From Candidatus Paraprevotella stercoravium (GTDB taxonomy: Bacteria; Bacteroidota; Bacteroidia; Bacteroidales; Bacteroidaceae), in assembly GCA_944320795.1 (NCBI GenBank), contig CALUIU010000012.1:1-64000 (forward strand): a stretch of 64,000 bases of DNA, written 5' to 3'. Of the stretch, positions 9,369 through 17,351 are shown piece by piece (position 1 is the first letter of the stretch; each line of letters begins with the position of its first letter). The translations under genes and the position numbers were made by a program. The notes under the pieces were generated by a model. The model had not been told where the DNA came from. It did not search any database and saw nothing but the letters and a program-made list of their open reading frames with translations.

Positions 9369-10151
9369 TTATGTCTGACTATATACATGAACACTACTCT
9401 GGGCCGACGGCAGATAATTCACTCCATACCAGCAGATCTGAAGAGTCAGGAAACTCAGGATCAGAATCCAGTAAAGCTTGCGGTGTGACACGCCCGACAT
9501 GAGGCGCAGGTGCACATACAGCAAATAACCGAACCAGGTGATCGCCGCCCAGGTTTCCTTGGGGTCCCAGCTCCAATAGTTGCCCCAGGCATCCTTGGCC
9601 CAAACAGCTCCCGAAAGCATGCCCATCGTGAGGAACGCCAGACCGACATAGACCAGCTGATCGAGCGTATCAAGATATTCGGATTTGTGACGGTAGAGTC
9701 CGATGCAGGAAAGGATAAAGGCACAACCCAGCACGGAATAGGAAAACATGTATACCGTAACGTGTGGGATAAACCACGGACTCTGCAAAGCCGGCATCAG
9801 CGACTGGTCGTGTATTTCGGGCTTCAGAATATTGATCATGCAGAACACAAGCGCCAAAAGCGTGGTGAAGGGCAACACCCAACGGTAGCGCCAGCGCCAG
9901 TAAGTGATCAGTCCGGAAATGCTCAGAAAGAAGGAATACCACAAACGGGTCTCTCCCATCGTACGCAAAGGCGGGCGGGAAAGCGTGGTCCACAGACCGG
10001 CGATGAATACGGCAAAAATCAGGATTCCGGCCAAAGTAGTCCACAAAGCCGCTCGGCTACGGATGGCCTGACGCGCCGAAAGCACGGCTCCCGCAATCCA
10101 GCACAGAGCCGCAGGAGCTACAAAACATTCAAAATTATCCCAACTGATCAT
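9369..10151 (-). CDS. ccsA: Cytochrome c assembly protein, CcsA/ResC-like
   Basis: An integral membrane haem-handling protein of system II cytochrome c maturation. It has 260 residues with about eight helices. The tryptophan-rich haem-binding motif is clear: WGNYWSWDPKETWAAITWF, near residues 190-210. It starts 1 nt after the stop of the ResB-like gene and precedes the tri-haem peroxidase, whose haem attachment it would support. It is shorter than fused CcsBA proteins because ResB is encoded separately here. Confidence 0.92.
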   Translation of the reverse strand: MISWDNFECFVAPAALCWIAGAVLSARQAIRSRAALWTTLAGILIFAVFIAGLWTTLSRPPLRTMGETRLWYSFFLSISGLITYWRWRYRWVLPFTTLLALVFCMINILKPEIHDQSLMPALQSPWFIPHVTVYMFSYSVLGCAFILSCIGLYRHKSEYLDTLDQLVYVGLAFLTMGMLSGAVWAKDAWGNYWSWDPKETWAAITWFGYLLYVHLRLMSGVSHRKLYWILILSFLTLQICWYGVNYLPSAQSSVHVYSQT

Positions 10152-10152
10152 T

Positions 10153-11034
10153 TTATCCTCTCTTTATCGGTCCTTTAACAAACAAAGCCACAGCCGAAAG
10201 CAGCATCATGATGATTCCGGTGAACTGTACATATTTCCAGGGTTGCTTCACAACCTGAAGCACGCAATAGCGCACCTCATCTCCGGCATGCATATCATAG
10301 CCCGTGAGATAGAGGTCTTCGCCAAAACGGATGCTATGCGGTTCATTGACTTTCAGAATGACTTCCTGCCCGTCCACCGCCACATCGGCCTGATAGGTGC
10401 GCGGCATGCCGTTGTCGTAGTAATCCACCTCAAAGCGGAGCAGCTCCAGTTCGTAATCCAGATAATGCACGCATCCGTCGGCCGCATAGGCCATTCGTCC
10501 GGGCTGCTCCTTGTATACCGGCACACGGTACATCCGGGTATCGGCACTGCCCCAAAAGCCACCCAACAAAGCCAGCCACAATCCCAAATGACTGGTCAGG
10601 AAACGCCAGCGGATGCCTTTCCGATTTCGGATACCGCGGAAAGTGATCATCGCCAAATGCGATTGGAGCAATAACAAGATAAAAAGGAAAGGCCAGGAAG
10701 TGGTCATCTCATGTATTCCCAAACGCTCCCAAAATGTTCCCCCCTCTCCCATCGGCATCATGGCCGGATGCTGAGGTACCAATCCAATGATCAGACAAAG
10801 CAGAATGAACATTACAAAGGTAATTGCCGTGGTGCGCAAAGAAAGCAGGAAACGACAAAAACGATTCTGTCGGTAGTCCTTGTAAAGCACCCACAAGGCC
10901 AACAGCCACAGCACAACCAAAATAATGTTCAACGGGAATGAAAAGAAAGTTACCGGAAATCCTCCGGCAATATATTGCACCGCAAAAAGCAGGAAAACAC
11001 CTGCCGCAATGCCGATAATATCCAAATGCTTCAT
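10153..11034 (-). CDS. resB: ResB-like cytochrome c biogenesis protein
   Basis: The membrane partner of CcsA in system II cytochrome c maturation, thought to bind apocytochrome. The 293 residues show four membrane helices (about 8-26, 33-50, 68-88, 110-130), another around 155-170, a periplasmic region (about 170-265) and a final helix near 270-285. It is first in the operon with ccsA and the peroxidase. No strong promoter box was found in the 257 bp upstream. Confidence 0.85.
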   Translation of the reverse strand: MKHLDIIGIAAGVFLLFAVQYIAGGFPVTFFSFPLNIILVVLWLLALWVLYKDYRQNRFCRFLLSLRTTAITFVMFILLCLIIGLVPQHPAMMPMGEGGTFWERLGIHEMTTSWPFLFILLLLQSHLAMITFRGIRNRKGIRWRFLTSHLGLWLALLGGFWGSADTRMYRVPVYKEQPGRMAYAADGCVHYLDYELELLRFEVDYYDNGMPRTYQADVAVDGQEVILKVNEPHSIRFGEDLYLTGYDMHAGDEVRYCVLQVVKQPWKYVQFTGIIMMLLSAVALFVKGPIKRG

Positions 11035-11291
11035 GATGATGTGATCATTGTTTGCATGCGCAAAGATAATACATTTCTATTCATCAAAAAACATCTGATA
11101 TAATTTTTGTAATTAATACAAATATTATAACATTACGGTTTGAAGACAGTCTTTATTGCATGGCATTTTACGTCAAATATTCCATACACCCTTCCAGACA
11201 TTTGCAAAAAACAAAGAAATTCCTTATTTTCAAATCCTGATATTCTGTTTAAACAGAATCGACAGCAATAATTAGATTTTAAATCAGAGCT

Positions 11292-11678
11292 ATGACAAAA
11301 ATTACAAGAAAAGAACAATATGAGTGGGCTGTAAAGAAGGTGGAAGGATTACTGAATCTGGTCACAGACACAACGCCTCCCGAAGACCCTAATAGAATTG
11401 AACTGGAGCTGCTTTCCAATCTGGTTGCAGACTATTCGGAAGAGCACTTTGCAGCACAAACAGTAGAAGTTATTATTGAAAACGCCGGTAGCAATCTCAG
11501 TGCATATATCAAAGACGCTCCAATTATCACAGTCGGAAATAGCATTAAAGAGATTATCGGAAACATAAAAGAAGCCATAAACCTATATCTGGAGGAAAAT
11601 CCAAATCCTTGTGACGCTCTCAAAGGAAACTTCACTCTGGAATTCAAAATAAATGCGGAAACGTTTCTCAACCACTAA
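11292..11678 (+). CDS. Orphan HicB-like protein with HigA-like N-terminus
   Basis: I do not know its function. The 128-residue protein joins two antitoxin-like segments. Residues 1-55 match the pattern that precedes the HTH in HigA-type antitoxins (ELELLSNLVADYSEEHF). Residues 56-101 match a HicB-like fold (SNLSAYIKDAP, a TVGNS turn, then the helix NIKEAINLYLEE). No HTH domain is present, and no toxin gene lies on either side. It may be a relic, a solitary regulator or a stand-alone HicB-fold protein. It is the last host gene before the prophage junction and has a perfect terminator downstream. Confidence 0.7.
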   Translation: MTKITRKEQYEWAVKKVEGLLNLVTDTTPPEDPNRIELELLSNLVADYSEEHFAAQTVEVIIENAGSNLSAYIKDAPIITVGNSIKEIIGNIKEAINLYLEENPNPCDALKGNFTLEFKINAETFLNH

Positions 11679-11750
11679 AGTTATCACTTTTTAAGGCAAG
11701 ATGAACTGATTGCAATAATATCGGAATAATGTTTATGAAAAACGACAAAT

Positions 11751-11785
11751 AAAAAACGGAATTCATTCCGAATTCCGTTTTTTTA
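11751..11785. terminator. Bidirectional terminator between orphan HicB gene and tRNA-Thr remnant
   Basis: A 13-bp perfect stem, AAAAAACGGAATT (11751-11763) with 11771-11783, and a 7-nt loop. It has an A-run on one side and a T-run on the other, so it can end the rightward gene and also the leftward tRNA-Thr transcript. Confidence 0.9.
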
Positions 11786-11787
11786 AT

Positions 11788-11833
11788 GAGCCGACAGCGG
11801 GACTCGAACCCGCGACCCTTTCATTACGAATGA
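11788..11833 (-). pseudogene. 3' part of tRNA-Thr(CGT): prophage attachment core (left junction)
   Basis: Read on the minus strand, this contains an anticodon loop TTCGTAA (CGT, threonine), a variable loop, a perfect T arm (GCGGG TTCGAGT CCCGC) and the 3' acceptor strand TGTCGGC. The 5' half is missing: pairing in the anticodon stem fails from about 11834 outward, and the sequence then becomes AT-rich phage DNA. This is the usual footprint of a phage that recombines at the 3' end of a tRNA gene. The orientation predicts that the intact, reconstituted tRNA-Thr lies at the far end of the prophage, beyond the window. Confidence 0.85.
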
Positions 11834-11858
11834 GAATTGATATATTAACTATCCGTCA

Positions 11859-11931
11859 GAGTATCAATGTTTTACAATAAATATTTTATTTCTAAGGATA
11901 CTCCAATGCACATTTTATGCCTAGAGTATCC
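11859..11931. repeat. GAGTATC repeats beside the attachment core
   Basis: Three copies of GAGTATC lie within 72 bp of the left junction: 11859-11865 (+), 11897-11903 (inverted) and 11924-11930 (+). The last two form an 8-bp inverted repeat (GGATACTC, GAGTATCC) that could also terminate the leftward lipoprotein gene. They may be arm-type integrase sites. Confidence 0.4.
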
Positions 11932-11933
11932 GG

Positions 11934-12275
11934 TTATTTGAATGCCCTTCCGATACGCTCTCCTTTTACCCATCCATCACCGATCTGACAATCATTGATA
12001 CTAACTATTGCCACGCCTTCTATATCTAATCCTTTATTAATGGCGTTTTGCAAATAGGTTTCTGCAAATATGTCAAAGTTCGCTCCCGGATAGGCATCTA
12101 CGGCCAAGACCAATATATTTCCGTCTGTCAGTTCTCCACCATAGATATTGTCTATATTGTATTCTGTCAGAAATTCAATATATCTGTCAGCTTTCTCTTT
12201 TTGTTCTTGTGTCGGTTTCTTATTACCACAGCTTACAAAAATTGTCAACAATGCAAAAAAAAGAACTTTCTTCAT
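11934..12275 (-). CDS. Small prophage lipoprotein
   Basis: Product of 113 residues with a lipoprotein signal sequence ending in the lipobox FVSC (C16), followed by a lysine-rich linker and a small alpha/beta domain with no motif I recognise. It is the outermost gene of the leftward immunity transcript, 3 nt after the PUA-like nuclease. Cell-surface lipoproteins in this position are often lysogenic-conversion or superinfection-exclusion genes; that role is inferred from position only. Confidence 0.75.
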   Translation of the reverse strand: MKKVLFFALLTIFVSCGNKKPTQEQKEKADRYIEFLTEYNIDNIYGGELTDGNILVLAVDAYPGANFDIFAETYLQNAINKGLDIEGVAIVSINDCQIGDGWVKGERIGRAFK

Positions 12276-12278
12276 AAG

Positions 12279-13748
12279 CTAAATATTTAGGATATTTCTT
12301 AATTCATTATACAAATCAGAATTTTTCATATCTTCCCAATAATATTTTTTATAATGGCTTCTACTGAACCCATCTTTGTTTTCGTAAACCAGAATACATT
12401 CTTTGTCACACAGAACAATTACTGATGATAACAGCAGTTTTGCATAGGAAAAAGCCTGAAGAAATGCAGTTTCTACTTCCTGGTTATTCTTCATGTAGCA
12501 TTTTGCTTCAATTAAAACTTTAGCCCTTTCTTCCTCTGGCTTGTTGTCATAATGAAGCGCATAATCTGGGAATATACGGTGTCCTCTTCCTGCATGGATT
12601 GGTAACTGGCGTACATAATCTCTATGCTCATACCACCCCATTTCATTCAACAACGGTTCCAGTAATTTTTTCTCTACATCCTTTTCTTCTTTAATAACTA
12701 TTCCCTCCGGCAATGAAGGTGCATATATTTGTGGAAGTACAGATATGTCGAATCCTTTTGATTCTATCATCCTCATGAGTTCTGCATAATCTTTTCCTGT
12801 GACCGGCCATCCGTTGACTCCTTGAAAGTTTTTTCTAACAAGCGGATGATCTGAAAAGTATTCATCCGCTTTCAGTTCTTTTAAAGTGATATGCGGAATT
12901 TCGATTCTGCCTCCTATATAGGTATTGCTATAATAATGGAAAAATGGATCTACTATGCCATCTGTTTGAGATCTCCATAAGCAAGTTATTGCACTCACTG
13001 GAGATGTTTCATAATGGATAAGAATATCTCCTTTCTTTGTGTCCTTGTTGGATTGCCAGAATCCAGTAGTCCAATGTGTACCATATCCTTTGATAGGTCC
13101 ACCAATAAACCATGCTGCCGATGGTTTTGGCATCTCCTTCCTATCATCATCACCTAAAACATTAGGAGCATGATCATACATGAATGCACTCAATTCTTCT
13201 GGAGATAAACCGTTCCCTGTTCTGAATTGATAGAAAACCTTGCACAACTCCCAATAATACATACACCTAGCTTTATAGTCAGGTTTCTTTGGTATTGGAG
13301 GTAGTTCGATTTCAAAATAGTCTGCAAGTCTTGTAACCTGATAGAATTCGTCAATGTAAATGTATGGGAAGAAGTATTCACTAAACAAATAATTCAATTC
13401 CATCGACAGGAATGGTACATACTCTAACATCCGGTCAAAGTCACCAATCTTTAAGACTTCTTCTGATTCTATTATCAAGCCTGTGGATATAATTTCTTCA
13501 TATAGCTTTCCGGCATCATCCAATGAGTTTAATTCAATCCCTTCATATTCAGACACCTTGTAACACCAAAAATCTTCCAATATTTCGCAAATCATTTCAG
13601 AATTGAATGAATCTTTGATTTTGGGATTATATTTCTCAAACAGTTGTTCTTCTTCGATCCATTCCTTCCTATCCGAAAAAGCAGATATGGCAGACTTTCC
13701 TTCAGGAGAGTTCTTGTATAAATTCCAGATGTATTGATTAAATTTCAT
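12279..13748 (-). CDS. PUA/EVE-like domain fused to a PD-(D/E)XK nuclease: putative restriction or exclusion protein
   Basis: The chosen start at 13748 is 2 nt after the repressor stop and gives 489 residues. Residues 1-200 are helical and unassigned. Residues about 211-296 (AAWFIGGPIKGYGTHWT, then KKGDILIHYE) look like an EVE/PUA-type base-reading fold. Residues about 355-460 resemble the N-terminal nuclease domain of type I HsdR subunits, with D395 in FPDYAL and E414/K416 in LIEAK as the PD-(D/E)XK centre. Fusions of this kind are known among modification-dependent restriction enzymes. Co-transcription with the repressor suggests expression in the lysogen, so a role against infecting phages is plausible. 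The function is inferred. Confidence 0.7.
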   Translation of the reverse strand: MKFNQYIWNLYKNSPEGKSAISAFSDRKEWIEEEQLFEKYNPKIKDSFNSEMICEILEDFWCYKVSEYEGIELNSLDDAGKLYEEIISTGLIIESEEVLKIGDFDRMLEYVPFLSMELNYLFSEYFFPYIYIDEFYQVTRLADYFEIELPPIPKKPDYKARCMYYWELCKVFYQFRTGNGLSPEELSAFMYDHAPNVLGDDDRKEMPKPSAAWFIGGPIKGYGTHWTTGFWQSNKDTKKGDILIHYETSPVSAITCLWRSQTDGIVDPFFHYYSNTYIGGRIEIPHITLKELKADEYFSDHPLVRKNFQGVNGWPVTGKDYAELMRMIESKGFDISVLPQIYAPSLPEGIVIKEEKDVEKKLLEPLLNEMGWYEHRDYVRQLPIHAGRGHRIFPDYALHYDNKPEEERAKVLIEAKCYMKNNQEVETAFLQAFSYAKLLLSSVIVLCDKECILVYENKDGFSRSHYKKYYWEDMKNSDLYNELRNILNI

Positions 13749-13750
13749 GA

Positions 13751-14386
13751 CTATAGTCTTTTCATGCATCCAAGAACCTGAAAGACACATTGTATCATAT
13801 TTTTAGGAAGTTCTTGAATACCGTATTCCGGAGATTTATTTGTAGGAACCAACGTATAGCATTTTGGATCACTTGACGGTCCTAATCTTTTAATTGTTCT
13901 CATACCATTTTTCGTTACGATGGCATATACTTCCCCTAATGGAAGAAAAGACATATCTTCAACTTTCTTTAATGCTATAATATCACCATGTGTAATTTCC
14001 GGTTCCATTGAATGCCCTGTAACATTACACCAACAAGTCGCTTCATTATATTTTTTGAAATCTATTAAGTATTCAGGCTTTGCAGTCTGGTCGTTTAAAA
14101 CAATATCAAACCCACCTATAAAATCTACATTATAATAAGGTACACCTGTTGTGTAGCTGATAGCAGGTTCAGCCTCTGTTTTCTTACTTGCGATAAAATC
14201 TGAAACCTTGAATTTGTCAACAGAAGCAACATCAAATCGAGCGCACAACTTTTTATATTGTTCAGGTTCTAAATCTCTCATAGATTTTTCCATGCCTGAA
14301 ACATTTGCCTGACCACATTCAAGTATGTCAGCAATATTCTTTTGAGTCAAACCAAAAGCCTGTCTAAATCCTTTCAAGTCGTACAT
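13751..14386 (-). CDS. CI-like prophage repressor (HTH plus S24 peptidase)
   Basis: A 211-residue lysogeny repressor. Residues 1-55 form a helix-turn-helix (LTQKNIADILECGQANVSGM). Residues about 85-210 form a LexA/UmuD-type S24 domain with the serine in GHSMEPE (S126) and the lysine in GMRTIKRL (K166). The usual Ala-Gly cleavage site is not obvious; a Gly-Gly at 91-92 lies roughly where it is expected. Four operator palindromes lie upstream, one covering its own start codon, which points to autoregulation. It leads the leftward immunity operon with the nuclease and lipoprotein genes. Confidence 0.93.
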   Translation of the reverse strand: MYDLKGFRQAFGLTQKNIADILECGQANVSGMEKSMRDLEPEQYKKLCARFDVASVDKFKVSDFIASKKTEAEPAISYTTGVPYYNVDFIGGFDIVLNDQTAKPEYLIDFKKYNEATCWCNVTGHSMEPEITHGDIIALKKVEDMSFLPLGEVYAIVTKNGMRTIKRLGPSSDPKCYTLVPTNKSPEYGIQELPKNMIQCVFQVLGCMKRL

Positions 14387-14471
14387 ATCAGTGATATTTA
14401 TAAATTAGATGTTAATAAATAATAATATCAATGATATTTTTACTTTAATATTAGTAATATATCAGTGATAT
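14385..14471. promoter_or_regulatory. Repressor operator array
   Basis: Three 13-bp palindromes of the form ATATCA(G/A)TGATAT lie at 14385-14397 (overlapping the repressor start codon), 14425-14437 and 14459-14471. A fourth with two symmetric changes (ATATTAGTAATAT) is at 14448-14460. The last two sites are offset by 11 bp, one helical turn, and end 4 bp before the rightward -7 box. Confidence 0.85.
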
Positions 14472-14474
14472 TAG

Positions 14475-14482
14475 TACATTTG
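14475..14482 (+). promoter_or_regulatory. Early rightward promoter -7 box
   Basis: TACATTTG is a perfect match to TAnnTTTG, immediately after operator 14459-14471 and 60 bp before the first early gene. Repressor bound there would occlude the promoter. Confidence 0.7.
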
Positions 14483-14541
14483 CATATCGAAACTTTGATA
14501 CGAAACAAAGATAACAAATAACATTAATAATACACACGATT

Positions 14542-14868
14542 ATGAGTACAAAAATCAAGAACCAATTAAAAGAAGTCATGCTGATGGCATGGCAGTTTGT
14601 AAAGCGTAATGGTTATAGCATGAGTGAAGCCCTTAAATGTGCTTGGGCAAAGATGAAGCTGAAAGCTGCGATGAAGCAAAGAATAGTAAAGGTCAAATTG
14701 AAAAAGGGGGATGGATCTATACGCGAAGCATACGGCACGCTGAAAGAAAACCTGATACCTGCTACATCTGGCGAAAACAGAAAAAAGAACGATACCATTC
14801 AAGTTTACTTTGACACAGAAAAGCAAGAATACAGGTGCTTCAAGAAAGCGAATCTAATCACCCTTTAA
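14542..14868 (+). CDS. SH3 beta-barrel (DUF2693/WYL_2-like) early protein
   Basis: A 108-residue protein with a helical N-terminus (about 1-45) and a C-terminal small beta-barrel pattern (KKGDGSIREAYGTL, then FDTEKQEYRCFKK) typical of the DUF2693 family in Bacteroides mobile elements. The exact role is unknown; DNA or RNA binding is plausible. It is the first gene of the rightward early transcript, with the ACACGATTATG leader on its start codon. Confidence 0.75.
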   Translation: MSTKIKNQLKEVMLMAWQFVKRNGYSMSEALKCAWAKMKLKAAMKQRIVKVKLKKGDGSIREAYGTLKENLIPATSGENRKKNDTIQVYFDTEKQEYRCFKKANLITL

Positions 14869-14879
14869 TCCACACGATT

Positions 14880-15188
14880 ATGAGAAAGATATTATCAGAG
14901 ATCACAAAGATGATCAAGAAAGAAGCCTACAAGCTATATGACTGCAACCTTGATTATGTAGGCTTTGAGCTGAAATTAGGCGACAAGGTTATCGCAGTCT
15001 ACGTATCAGAACAAAACTCTTATGTCAATGTATATGACCTTGAAAAAGGCACAGACCTTGACAATGTATCAGACAAACTTTCAGCCAGTCTACCAGACTG
15101 GTACGACCTCTCACCAGAAAGCTATCAGGCCGCTTTATGTGCGTATGCCGCTGATCAGAGATTTCAGTGCTATCGAGATAGCCACTAA
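14880..15188 (+). CDS. Hypothetical early protein
   Basis: I do not recognise this 102-residue protein. The start at 14880 is chosen because it carries the ACACGATTATG leader; an in-frame ATG at 14835 would overlap the previous gene. The sequence is mixed alpha/beta with many tyrosines (LPDWYDLSPESYQ). It lies 11 nt after the SH3-like gene. Confidence 0.65.
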   Translation: MRKILSEITKMIKKEAYKLYDCNLDYVGFELKLGDKVIAVYVSEQNSYVNVYDLEKGTDLDNVSDKLSASLPDWYDLSPESYQAALCAYAADQRFQCYRDSH

Positions 15189-15515
15189 ATGATTATAGCC
15201 CGTCCGGTCTCGATACCGGGTACAATCCGTAGAAGGTATGGCGGGCACTACTTGATTAGTTCTTTGACATGTTGGTAAAACCATATCGGTGTAATTCATA
15301 AACCGGATATGGCGAACAGAAATAACGCATATAAACAAGTTGGGGCTTGTGACCTATGCAATGTTTAACAATTAGCAGATGCCGCCGCAAATAATCGTCC
15401 TTGAGCAGTAAGCATACGGGTTGGGCGTCCGTACAGGTGTCAAGAAAACATATAATCCCGTGGCAATGCCGGCAACCCATCACATCGGAACTGGGACGGG
15501 AACGAAATTTTAAAA
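15189..15515. other. Structured non-coding stretch in the early operon
   Basis: No convincing gene is present; only ORFs below 20 codons occur, such as 15309-15368. Several hairpins can be drawn: 15198-15202 with 15242-15246 enclosing CCGGT/ACCGG at 15204-15219, and CCATATC (15281-15287) with GATATGG (15306-15312). The length, GC content and stem density suggest an untranslated regulatory RNA, but no known family is recognised. Confidence 0.45.
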
Positions 15516-15746
15516 ATGAAGCCTATGAAAGAAAAAGTTATGGCCGTAGCACTGTGCGTGCTGCTTTTGGCAGTTCTTGGCTTTGCCGGGACCTGCGATC
15601 GGGCAAATGAAGTGGTTAATACCATGAAGCCACAAGTCTACCAGCTTATCAAAGATAAGGGGTATAACACAAACAGAGAGATTGCTAATGAATATATGTC
15701 TAACAAGGCCAGTTATGACCAACTGGCAGAACAAAACTTATGGTGA
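15516..15746 (+). CDS. Small exported or membrane-anchored protein
   Basis: A 76-residue protein with an N-terminal hydrophobic segment (VALCVLLLAVLGFAG, about residues 11-25) that looks like a signal peptide or anchor, followed by a short charged helical part. The function is unknown. It begins a run of tightly packed early genes and its stop is 1 nt before the next start. Confidence 0.6.
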   Translation: MKPMKEKVMAVALCVLLLAVLGFAGTCDRANEVVNTMKPQVYQLIKDKGYNTNREIANEYMSNKASYDQLAEQNLW

Positions 15747-15747
15747 T

Positions 15748-15936
15748 ATGGGGCATACTTATAAAGACATAGAAACATATGATCTGTTAAATCTGATTCC
15801 GATAGAGGATGCAATCGCCTTTTACGGATTGGAGAAAATCATATTCAATGCTGGGCAAGATGAGGTTCTTACCCACATTGACGAAGATAAGGTAATCGAA
15901 CATGCAGAAACTATAAAACGAAAATACAATGATTAG
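15748..15936 (+). CDS. Hypothetical small early protein
   Basis: The ATG at 15748, 1 nt after the previous stop, gives 62 residues, acidic and helical (DIETYDLLNLIPIEDAIAFY). A longer reading from 15682 would lie inside the previous gene and is rejected. The function is not recognised. Confidence 0.55.
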   Translation: MGHTYKDIETYDLLNLIPIEDAIAFYGLEKIIFNAGQDEVLTHIDEDKVIEHAETIKRKYND

Positions 15937-16171
15937 AACTTACGAGATTGACGAAAACTACAAGACAGTTAGAGTATTCGATGAAATAGAAAAAGGGGAT
16001 GTCGCACTAATCCCCTTTGATAAGAAAAGACATCTTGGACTTCGCTTAGAAGCCTGCCGAAGGAACAAAGATCTTCGTTTGATTGGTGTTCTAAAAAGTA
16101 AAATGGATGTAAGGTATAGAGTTTCATATAAAGAGTATCCTGGTTTTTCCGCGGTATTCTGTATCAAATAA
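15929..16171 (+). CDS. Hypothetical small early protein
   Basis: An 80-residue basic protein that overlaps the end of the preceding gene by 8 nt, suggesting coupled translation. No motif is recognised; the C-terminal half is strand-rich. Confidence 0.6.
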   Translation: MIRTYEIDENYKTVRVFDEIEKGDVALIPFDKKRHLGLRLEACRRNKDLRLIGVLKSKMDVRYRVSYKEYPGFSAVFCIK

Positions 16172-16182
16172 AGGAGGTGCCT

Positions 16183-16398
16183 ATGGTTAATGAAGAAGTT
16201 CTAAAAATCGTCCTGAATGACAAAACTTTCGGACGTGATCAGGCTGCGGATATTGTAGGCGGACTGGCACGGCTGCTGGATTTAGTCGGCAAAGGGCTGA
16301 TTAGAGCCGAGAAACGGACGAACAAGCAGAACGGAAAGTGGTTCTGTAATGCTTATGATGTGATTAAATATGCAAGACTTAAACGTAATTATTTATAA
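16183..16398 (+). CDS. Small winged-helix-like protein
   Basis: A perfect Shine-Dalgarno sequence (AAGGAGG, 16171-16177) 5 nt upstream fixes the ATG at 16183, giving 71 residues. The pattern resembles a small helical DNA-binding protein (FGRDQAADIVGGLARLLDLV, then a basic wing-like KRTNKQNGKW), possibly excisionase- or replication-accessory-like. This is only a structural impression. Confidence 0.55.
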   Translation: MVNEEVLKIVLNDKTFGRDQAADIVGGLARLLDLVGKGLIRAEKRTNKQNGKWFCNAYDVIKYARLKRNYL

Positions 16399-16415
16399 CT
16401 AAAAAAAACACGATT

Positions 16416-17351
16416 ATGAGTTTGATTAAGAAATCCAATGAGTTAGTAATTCCTACCACAGTAAAGATGATGATTTACGGTCAGGCAGGTATGGGTAAAA
16501 CAACAGTAGCTTTGAGCGCACCAAAACCGCTATTGCTTGATTTTGATAACGGTGTCAAGCGTGTGAATATGGCGCATCTGGATGGTATTGATATTGTTCA
16601 GGTTACTTCTTGGCAAGATGTTCAACAGGTACTGCAAGAAGACCTTTCAGCATACCAGACTATTGTAGTAGATACCATCGGTAAGATGATGGACTTTATC
16701 ATTTCTTACAAATGCGGTACCAGACAACCCCAAATCAGAGATTGGGGCGGTATCAATGCAGAGTTCTCTTGGCTGACACGCACTCTTTCTTCATTAAACA
16801 AGAATGTTGTCTTTGTAGCCCACCGTGATACACGCAAAGAAGGTGACGATACGGTGTTTATACCGGCTCTGCGTGAGAAGTCCTACAACTCCATCGTAAC
16901 AGAACTTGACCTGCTGGGTTATCTGGAAATGCGCAATGAGAATGGTATTCAGAAACGTACAATTACTTTTGATCCTACATCAAGAAATGACGGAAAGAAT
17001 ACTTGCAATTTGCCAGGGCTGATGCAAGTGCCTACCATTCTGGACCGGAACGGTAGCCCTACAGCAAAGAACGACTTCATCACCATGCAAGTGATCCGGC
17101 CCTATCTGAATATGCTTCAGGTAAAGAAAGAAGAAGCCGCCAAATATGACAAGGTCGTAGAAGAAATCAGAGATCAGATAGAAATGATTACTGATGCCCT
17201 TTCGGCCAATGAATTTGCAAAAATCATCAACAACTTTGACCATGTCGGCAGCTCTTTAGCTAAAGCCAGAGATATGTTCGGCAAGAAAGTGAAAGAGTTG
17301 GGGCTTGTGTATGATAAAGAAACTAAGACCTATGCAGACGCAGCAGCCTAA
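16416..17351 (+). CDS. Sak4-like RecA-fold ATPase (AAA_24), phage recombination
   Basis: A 311-residue ATPase with Walker A GQAGMGKTT (about residues 24-32), Walker B-like TIVVDTIGKM (about 81-90) and a conserved VAHRDT segment after the second core strand. Sak4-type proteins anneal or pair single strands in phage recombination. It sits directly before a RecB-like nuclease, an SSB-like protein, NinB and NinG, which makes a complete recombination module. The ACACGATTATG leader covers the start. Confidence 0.85.
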   Translation: MSLIKKSNELVIPTTVKMMIYGQAGMGKTTVALSAPKPLLLDFDNGVKRVNMAHLDGIDIVQVTSWQDVQQVLQEDLSAYQTIVVDTIGKMMDFIISYKCGTRQPQIRDWGGINAEFSWLTRTLSSLNKNVVFVAHRDTRKEGDDTVFIPALREKSYNSIVTELDLLGYLEMRNENGIQKRTITFDPTSRNDGKNTCNLPGLMQVPTILDRNGSPTAKNDFITMQVIRPYLNMLQVKKEEAAKYDKVVEEIRDQIEMITDALSANEFAKIINNFDHVGSSLAKARDMFGKKVKELGLVYDKETKTYADAAA

